From a virus, in IMG/VR virus record IMGVR_UViG_3300002231_000813, positions 6,084 through 27,957 of that record: a stretch of DNA of 21,874 nucleotides; one strand, 5' to 3'. The position numbers and the translations under genes are program-made. The notes under the pieces were generated by a model. It did no database searches. It was not told the origin of the DNA and worked only from the letters and a program-made list of their open reading frames with translations. Shown one piece after another: positions 17,501 to 21,874 of this stretch (position 1 is the stretch's first letter; each line of letters opens with the position of its first letter).

Positions 17501-18625
17501 GCTACCCCACGGGGGCCCGGGACCCAAACCGGCCCAATATCCGCTGGGGTCGAATTCATTGGAAGCCACCGTTGAAAGCCTGTCGAGGTAACCCTGATTT
17601 GATGTCCTTGGACCATACATCATTACATCAGTGGGGCGGGTAAAGGTACCCCTGTTAATTTCTCCCGGAGCCACATACGCACTATCCGCCGTCCTGAGGT
17701 CCTGGATTGCAGCCGTAAGAGCATCCGGGGTCATTCTCTGGTAAGGGTTCGTGACACTGCCAAAACTAGCAAGGGTACCGGGGCCACCATACGCATTAGA
17801 AAAGGTCCCAAAGTCCGGTGGGTTAAGAAGCTGAGTATAGGGGTTGGTCATGTCACCAAAGGGAGCTATGACCCCAGGGTCACCGTAGGCATTTGTTACC
17901 GTCCCGAAGTTTCCCCTGGGATCTCCCGGCTGAGTGTACCCGCTTGCAATGCCCTGCGACTCCGGGAGCAGAGAAGCCATGAACTGCGCACCACCTACGG
18001 TAGACAACGGGCCCGTGTAGCCGCCAGCGGAGGTCCCGAAGTCCATCTCGGCCGGGGCTGTGTACCCGTAAGTGGCCGAAACGGGCGGCGCGAAGAACGG
18101 ATCAAGGTTGGTTGGACCGCCAAACGCATGGGTTACCGGACCGAAGCTATACGGATTTGCCGGTATGGTATACCCTCCACCCGCACCTATTCTATTATAA
18201 ATCGGGTTATCAACGGTAGCATTGAAGGTTATATCAGTGGGATTGAAGAGATTAGTCGGAACATATTCGCTAGAAACACCACCGGGAGTAAATGTCCCCG
18301 GGGCATAACTTTCACCAATAACATTCTGCCCACGCCCTATCGCATCCATCGCGTTAGTGTACGCATTCCACGCCATTGCAGTTTCGGGCTGGCCACGCTG
18401 GTAAAGATCCTCAGTGCCCTGAAAGGCTGCAACCTGGAATGGGTCAAAGCCAGCAATTCTGGGGATCGACTCACCTCCCGCAGTCTGGTAACTCGGGAAC
18501 GGCCTCAGCCTCGCCAGTTCAGTAGCCCAGCGGGCCAACTCCATGTGGGCAGGCTCCATCCAGACGGGCATATCGGAGGTATAATTAACCCCTTGACTAT
18601 AATTAGTACCACCACCACCACTCAT
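14534..18625 (-). CDS. Giant phage structural protein with eighteen 29-residue helical repeats
   Basis: This is a 1363-residue frame from ATG 18625, with GGAG 9 nt upstream and 2 nt after the GNAT-like gene. Residues 1-100 carry Trp/Pro motifs and a helical segment. Residues 105-575 are Gly/Pro/Tyr/Phe-rich, with recurring FGxVTxxY units and a duplicated helical block (299-320 and 418-440). Residues 580-690 (KYVDPYMAAHQGLVD, then GSRGSYRQELVAQQ) match a domain I associate with phage virion proteins carrying a (N/D)PY signature. Residues 724-1245 are eighteen tandem 29-residue units that are strongly helical. The frame then loses its sense after ETTR (last ~9 residues), and the family-like C-terminus continues at 14001-14510. 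A tail-fibre, tail-hub or ejection-tube role is possible, but none can be chosen from the sequence. Confidence 0.82.
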   Translation of the reverse strand: MSGGGGTNYSQGVNYTSDMPVWMEPAHMELARWATELARLRPFPSYQTAGGESIPRIAGFDPFQVAAFQGTEDLYQRGQPETAMAWNAYTNAMDAIGRGQNVIGESYAPGTFTPGGVSSEYVPTNLFNPTDITFNATVDNPIYNRIGAGGGYTIPANPYSFGPVTHAFGGPTNLDPFFAPPVSATYGYTAPAEMDFGTSAGGYTGPLSTVGGAQFMASLLPESQGIASGYTQPGDPRGNFGTVTNAYGDPGVIAPFGDMTNPYTQLLNPPDFGTFSNAYGGPGTLASFGSVTNPYQRMTPDALTAAIQDLRTADSAYVAPGEINRGTFTRPTDVMMYGPRTSNQGYLDRLSTVASNEFDPSGYWAGLGPGPPWGSVNRVPFTQGLQEGSDFGTTANQFAAPTVNPFGSMDPAAFQAITPEALNTAISGLQTAASDYTGPGTITPGTISGPGDLFETYGGPLGAAGFASRLPTEAVNPFNPAELGANPFGTMISNPFDRQMTFDFGAAANDFLAPGEREDFGSVTSGFTPDPAFNLGDVTSGYAAPTYGFDYAAPTDPAGPYSELGYTQATQDFGEWDQPTINKYVDPYMAAHQGLVDQQKDAATEAYQSTLVQNDAEAVARGSRGSYRQELVAQQAADRYAESMGDIEERARANAWKFGQQQYEMDRKAAIVAAQMGDASAVTAANMRMRAFEKDREANVQQQRMQDASGLEQARMTMQADLANVESAGREFQLRGDVGIQAAGLDQAAERANIDAQRSAYQLQQEFGSRAAELGLRADEANIQSLRAESQMSLEQKGRYAELRAAAERGNIDARRAAAQMERDFGATAGEMDIRAQMANMERERAAVQMDIAERQRYIELTQAADQGNVEAGIEARRMQEEFGSRAAEMDLRADLENISMGRFGLELSTDERSRLAQYQQSAEQGNIEAGRMAEQLELEFGARSAELGIRSGQANIDSQRAYSQMSLDERSRYSELRTAAEMGSIDAMRSASQMELEFGATAGEMTMRSQLANMDRERAAIQMSNEEKSRFAELYQAADRGNAEAGLEARRMQEEFGARASEMQLRADLENLAMGRFGLEFGRGDEARYAELQQAAELGDIDATRSLRQMQEEFEARSAELGLAADRGTLDAAMGEVQFSLDDMSRYTQFQQAAEAGDIDAARSARQMEEEFSARSAALGIEGEQATIQSKIAASQMDIDDLSRYAELKLAADQGSIEAQRSVFQMQEELRIRQGDQTLQREGLNIQTQQAEADLLGRLGMGAAEGAFGAGQFNAANRLRAAELTNQYEAELGRLNLAASQGSLDAMIQAAQLNEQLAQIQGAQALDWERAGADTDLAAADIRSREGQFLETTRGRILRVAI
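14891..16456 (-). repeat. Array of 18 tandem 87-bp (29-residue) coding repeats
   Basis: Exactly 1566 bp, or 18 x 87 bp without length variation, corresponds to residues 724-1245. Consensus per unit: N-I-D/E-x-x-R-x-x-x-Q-M, six or seven variable positions, R-A/Y-x-E-L/M, then A-D/E-x-A/G. Units pair into 58-residue repeats (eight full pairs from residue 753). Pairs group in threes: the units at 753-926 and 927-1100 correspond one to one, giving a 174-residue (522-bp) period that also shows in DNA, for example a shared CTCCTGCATCCT at 15461 and 15983. Flanking sequence has degenerate copies. Confidence 0.88.
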
Positions 18626-18627
18626 AA

Positions 18628-19071
18628 CTAAAACTCCATCTCAAGTGTCACATAAGCCTTGCGGAACCCGTAGGGTCCGAGAACCCTCGCCCAACCCTCT
18701 CGGCCTGAAAGCTCAACGCCTGCACAATTTTGCAGCTTTGCCCAATCTAGTAATTCGGGAACTATTTTATCCCTATGGTCCAACCAATATGAATCTTCAC
18801 CATCGGCACCACAGAACATAATGTTCAGGAGGCGCTTACTTGGATACCTCGCAATGCTCGTAGTTATCGCGACCAGCATCTCATCGCTGTCGCTGTCGTA
18901 AAGCATCCAGAGTATCTGCTGACCAATGTCTATTTGCTGCTTAATATCATCTACAGTAAACCGGCCATTGGACTGACCACTTGCCTTTTCTAGTAACGGC
19001 TTTGCCTTCTCCCAACAACTATTTACAAACCTGGGGCTTACAGCAGTAAATCGTATGCTTGAGTCGCTCAT
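18628..19071 (-). CDS. GNAT-like phage virion or accessory protein
   Basis: This is a 147-residue protein from ATG 19071. It resembles the small acetyltransferase-fold proteins found among phage structural genes, including the T7 gp13-like internal virion family: a helical start with CWEKAKPLLEKA, DDIKQQIDIGQQILWML (41-57), a central strand VAITTSIARYP, W-L-D near residue 96, and a closing SGREGWARVLGPYGFRK (122-138). The last segment occupies the place of the GNAT acceptor-end region. No clear acetyl-CoA pyrophosphate loop (Q/RxxGxG/A) is visible, so enzymatic activity is doubtful. The ribosome-binding site is weak (GGGA about 14 nt upstream). The stop lies 2 nt before the giant repeat-protein gene, suggesting coupled expression. 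Function is inferred from fold resemblance and position. Confidence 0.6.
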   Translation of the reverse strand: MSDSSIRFTAVSPRFVNSCWEKAKPLLEKASGQSNGRFTVDDIKQQIDIGQQILWMLYDSDSDEMLVAITTSIARYPSKRLLNIMFCGADGEDSYWLDHRDKIVPELLDWAKLQNCAGVELSGREGWARVLGPYGFRKAYVTLEMEF

Positions 19072-19098
19072 GCTAGTTGAGGCATCCCTTCCCGACCA

Positions 19099-19180
19099 TT
19101 ATTTGGCCCTTCTGATTTCATCAACTGCAGCCATTAGCGAGGCCGCACCAGAATCTGTACTACCACCACCGATATCTTTT
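19099..19180 (-). other. Out-of-frame 3' end of the structural protein gene
   Basis: In the frame shifted by +1 from the upstream gene, this stretch encodes DIGGGSTDSGAASLMAAV and then DEIRRAK before TAA at 19099-19101. It fits the G-x-G-S-T-D-x-G-A...L...V-R family continuation after the PADVV motif. It is therefore most likely real coding sequence separated by a one-base change at the T4 run 19177-19180. Confidence 0.7.
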
Positions 19181-21874
19181 GACCACATCCGCAGGAACGA
19201 CATATTCCCCGCTGGATAGGTTGACCGGCTCAGTCCCGTCTATGAGGCCCGGAACATCATCCGCCCTACCATCACCGGGACCCCTGAGGAAGCTACCGTC
19301 ACCACCCGATATAATATCCTCTACAAGTGAAGAAAGAGCCTCTTCCCCATACTTGGCTATAAATTCAGCCACGACTTTATCCGGGTTACGTATCTCCCCA
19401 GATAGGGCAGAGATCGTCATGTCTATCAGGTCCGAGCTAGGCTCAGTCGAGGAGTAGTGTGGTGAGTTATCCATTACTCCCCCGTCCTTCCCCGGGCCGC
19501 CGCTTATATTAACAGTGGGCCCCGGGAAGAAGGTTAAAGGAATACTGGTATCGGGAGGAGGGACCCCCCAGTCGGTTGACGGATTCTCCCTCACATTAAG
19601 TGGAAATATCTCGTTGAGACCGCCCTGAATGTAACTCGGTCGCGGCGGAGTATAAACAGACCAATCAGAGGCACTACCACCGGGAGGTAAGTTCCCTGGT
19701 TGGTACACAGGGCCCCAACTCCCAAGCGTTGACGGGGCACTACCTAGGGCTGAAAGCAGAGCACCGGCCTCCGCGTTGGACAAACCAGGGACGGACCCGG
19801 AACCAAATGTTCCTGAAAAATCAGCAGCGGTGCCAGCCGCCCCTACACCCCCCCAATTACTAAACGGGTCCGTTGACATCCCGCCCCAATTTATGGACGG
19901 ATCCTGCAAAAATCCCGAAAACGGTGCCAACTGAACGGAACCAGCCAGGGGGCCTGGGGTACCTACGTATGAAAACTGTGTAGGAACACCAGCCTCTTCA
20001 GTGGCAGATACTCCCTGCCTTGGTGCTGCTGCCCTCGCAGCATCTAGTTGACTCTGGGAAATCCCAAGCTCTTCCGCACTAAGGCTAAGATCCCCAAGTT
20101 CGGAGGAAGCAAACCCAAGCGGGTCAGACTCCGACTGAAGAGCAACGTCAGCAGCGAGAGGGGGGTCAGTAATAGCCGTCTCGGGCGAATAGGCCCCGAG
20201 GGCCGAGTTGAAGTCGTACAGCATTGACAGCGTTGGCCTGCTCCTTATCACCGCATTGATATTCGTACCCGGGGTAGCACCAGGGAATGTTGGTTGACCG
20301 AGCCACGGCCTATCTGGGTCGGGCAACACCCATTCCGACTCGGGCGCGGTCAGGTCCCCGTATAACTTCCCCCTAACGTCCCACTGCGGGCCATCAGGGA
20401 ATTCTACAAACTGCCCAGACTCATCAATATAACCAGAACTCTGTCCACCCAATGTCCTCCCAGGCTCACCTATGATTGCATTAAGGGCATCCATCTCAAT
20501 ATCATTAAGCTCAGAAATAGGCTTACCCGCTGCCGGGTGGGGGGTGCGATCCATCTGGGCACTATCTCCAAACCCAAAAAAGCTACCGGTCTGGGGAGGG
20601 ATCAAAAACCCCCGGCTGTTAAACATGGATGGGAAAACACCCTGCTCATAAATTTCAGAATGGGACTGGATCAATACCTCGTTAATATCCCCGATGGCCC
20701 GATCACCCTCAGAATCTATGTTGACGCCAATACCCATACTCCGGGCAAGGTCAGTTCTCTGCACCTCAGGCGGAGTCTCCCACTGAGCCGGTATTTCCCC
20801 ACCGGGAGTCGATGCCACCGGGCTTACCGTGTAATCTCCAATATCTTCACCCCAAGGATCAGAACCGCCCGGGAGATGCGGATACGCACTGGCGGGCCTA
20901 TTCCACAGGAACGGAGCCCTATTGGGATCCCGTCCTCCGAAAACCTGGGCCCACATACTCGTACCCAGCGGATTCTGCAAAGTGCCCTCAATCCCAGTAG
21001 TTGCAGACAGCGGATCAGCCGGTGTAACTGTTCCGTCCACATCAGTCTCGGTCAACTGCACATCCGGATGGGCAGCCCTCAGCGCCTCCACCATAGAATA
21101 GGCATCATCCCCGGACCCAAAACCATAAAATGGATCACCGGGGACGATTGCTCCGGGGCCACCCGTGGGACTCGGGAATAAACCTGACGCTCCGCGCATC
21201 CCCATTATCTCAGAGTCTGGCCCGGTCGCAAATTCCGCCATGCTCACACCGGAACCAACATTAGAAAGTGCCGATGGGAAAATATCGGTAAAGGCGGTAT
21301 TCGGAAAGGCTGTACCAAGACTCTGCGGGGCCGCAGTGGGGCTCTGGAACGCCTCAAGACCACCGCCCCTGAACCCGGTGGCATTCGGGTCAGTTGTCCA
21401 GTGCGGATAAAGTCCCTGGGAACCAAGGCCTGGGTTCGGGCTGCCCAAATTTTCCGATTGGGACCAGAGGGAATTTGTCAAAGCTGGATTATCACCAAAG
21501 ACCAACTCCCATGGCGCGCTCGCTATCTGCTCATCCGTGTACGCCCCAAAGAGTGGATGAAACCTGCTCTCTATATCCCACCTGTTGTCGGTTTCAAGCC
21601 CTGGACCGAAGAACCAATACGGCAGGAGACCAAGTTGATTGTCTACGTTCGCACCAAACGCCAGACTGAGGGGTACATTGGGTGTGGTGGTGGAAAGGTT
21701 GGACCCAGCATTCATCGAGTCCAACCATGCCTGAACCTCGGGGCTCCAACCCTCCCTCCCGCCGCCAGCAACAATGAACGGATCGCCCAAAAGATTCGGA
21801 TCAATGAAGCTAGAAACCGGCTGGGGTGCCGGTGTCTGCCATGGGAAAAGACCCTCTGGTAGCTGAAAATACGG
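19160..21874 (-). CDS. Gly/Pro/Ser-rich phage structural protein, 5' end outside the window
   Basis: The frame is open to the right edge. A TTG at 21790 would give 876 residues, but 28 further in-frame codons without a stop precede it, so the true start is probably outside. The protein is rich in Gly, Pro, Ser, Trp and Phe, with few charged residues and many short turn-rich segments, and looks largely extended or disordered. Near the end, numbered from TTG, is GPGDGRADDVPGLIDG (837-852) followed by LSSGEYVVPADVV (858-870), a C-terminal motif common in phage virion proteins. The frame then stops as KRYRWW. If one A of the A4 run (plus-strand T4 at 19177-19180) is skipped, it reads KDIGGGSTDSGAASLM and on to EIRRAK, ending at 19099. 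That is the normal continuation of this motif (896 residues from TTG). The GNAT-like gene starts 27 nt after that stop. Confidence 0.8.
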   Translation of the reverse strand, partial: PYFQLPEGLFPWQTPAPQPVSSFIDPNLLGDPFIVAGGGREGWSPEVQAWLDSMNAGSNLSTTTPNVPLSLAFGANVDNQLGLLPYWFFGPGLETDNRWDIESRFHPLFGAYTDEQIASAPWELVFGDNPALTNSLWSQSENLGSPNPGLGSQGLYPHWTTDPNATGFRGGGLEAFQSPTAAPQSLGTAFPNTAFTDIFPSALSNVGSGVSMAEFATGPDSEIMGMRGASGLFPSPTGGPGAIVPGDPFYGFGSGDDAYSMVEALRAAHPDVQLTETDVDGTVTPADPLSATTGIEGTLQNPLGTSMWAQVFGGRDPNRAPFLWNRPASAYPHLPGGSDPWGEDIGDYTVSPVASTPGGEIPAQWETPPEVQRTDLARSMGIGVNIDSEGDRAIGDINEVLIQSHSEIYEQGVFPSMFNSRGFLIPPQTGSFFGFGDSAQMDRTPHPAAGKPISELNDIEMDALNAIIGEPGRTLGGQSSGYIDESGQFVEFPDGPQWDVRGKLYGDLTAPESEWVLPDPDRPWLGQPTFPGATPGTNINAVIRSRPTLSMLYDFNSALGAYSPETAITDPPLAADVALQSESDPLGFASSELGDLSLSAEELGISQSQLDAARAAAPRQGVSATEEAGVPTQFSYVGTPGPLAGSVQLAPFSGFLQDPSINWGGMSTDPFSNWGGVGAAGTAADFSGTFGSGSVPGLSNAEAGALLSALGSAPSTLGSWGPVYQPGNLPPGGSASDWSVYTPPRPSYIQGGLNEIFPLNVRENPSTDWGVPPPDTSIPLTFFPGPTVNISGGPGKDGGVMDNSPHYSSTEPSSDLIDMTISALSGEIRNPDKVVAEFIAKYGEEALSSLVEDIISGGDGSFLRGPGDGRADDVPGLIDGTEPVNLSSGEYVVPADVVKRYRWW

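Noticed and set aside
19072-19159. Intergenic spacer with promoter or terminator
   Set aside because: No stem-loop with a T-run or promoter-like boxes is seen; most of it is the out-of-frame 3' end of the preceding gene.

Overview
The window reads as part of a tailed-phage genome, most likely a podovirus-like phage of a Gram-negative host from an environmental or marine-type group. I infer this from gene content alone: very large structural or ejected proteins, a peptidase M15 endolysin, and an embedded Rz/Rz1-type spanin pair, whose outer-membrane lipoprotein implies a Gram-negative envelope. No host genes, tRNAs, rRNAs, CRISPR arrays or insertion sequences are visible. All genes lie on the minus strand, packed end to end with 4-20 nt overlaps or gaps under 40 nt. 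The window therefore looks like one late transcription unit read from right to left, and no stretch over 300 bases lacks a gene.

In the order of transcription: (1) a Gly/Pro/Ser-rich structural protein, cut by the right edge, ending in a GPGDG...GEYVVPADVV-type motif; (2) a small GNAT-like virion protein; (3) a very large structural protein with a Tyr/Pro/Gly-repeat N-terminal half and an array of eighteen 29-residue helical repeats, whose C-terminus is in a shifted frame (the 169-codon frame at 14001-14510); (4) a protein with fourteen Gly-Met-Pro-Pro-type repeats and a coiled-coil tail; (5) a polyvalent protein with Gly/Ala-rich membrane-like segments and an HExxH metallopeptidase; (6) a ParB-like segment in a different frame, followed by an ADP-ribosyltransferase-like, nuclease-like and LPD38-like polyvalent protein; (7) a lysis cassette of endolysin, holin-like protein, Rz-like and Rz1-like proteins; (8) a small CxxC...HxxxH protein and a calcineurin-like metallophosphoesterase. 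A good ribosome-binding site at the extreme left edge suggests another gene, possibly a terminase subunit, just outside.

The most striking observation is that three of the giant genes are interrupted by apparent single-base frame changes at or near short homopolymers: T4 on the plus strand at 19177-19180, C3 at 14558-14560, T4 or C4 at 7428-7431 or 7409-7412, and C4 at 7021-7024. At each one the protein family's expected sequence continues in another frame. Restoring them gives an 896-residue-plus structural protein, a 1541-residue repeat protein, and possibly a single 3145-residue polyvalent protein. Sequencing or assembly indels are the simplest explanation. True pseudogenisation, split genes with new starts, or recoding are the alternatives.

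Together the genes probably build the internal or ejected virion proteins and tail-associated structures, deliver multi-enzyme polyvalent proteins into the host with the DNA, and then lyse the cell. Family calls are from motif recognition, without any database search.
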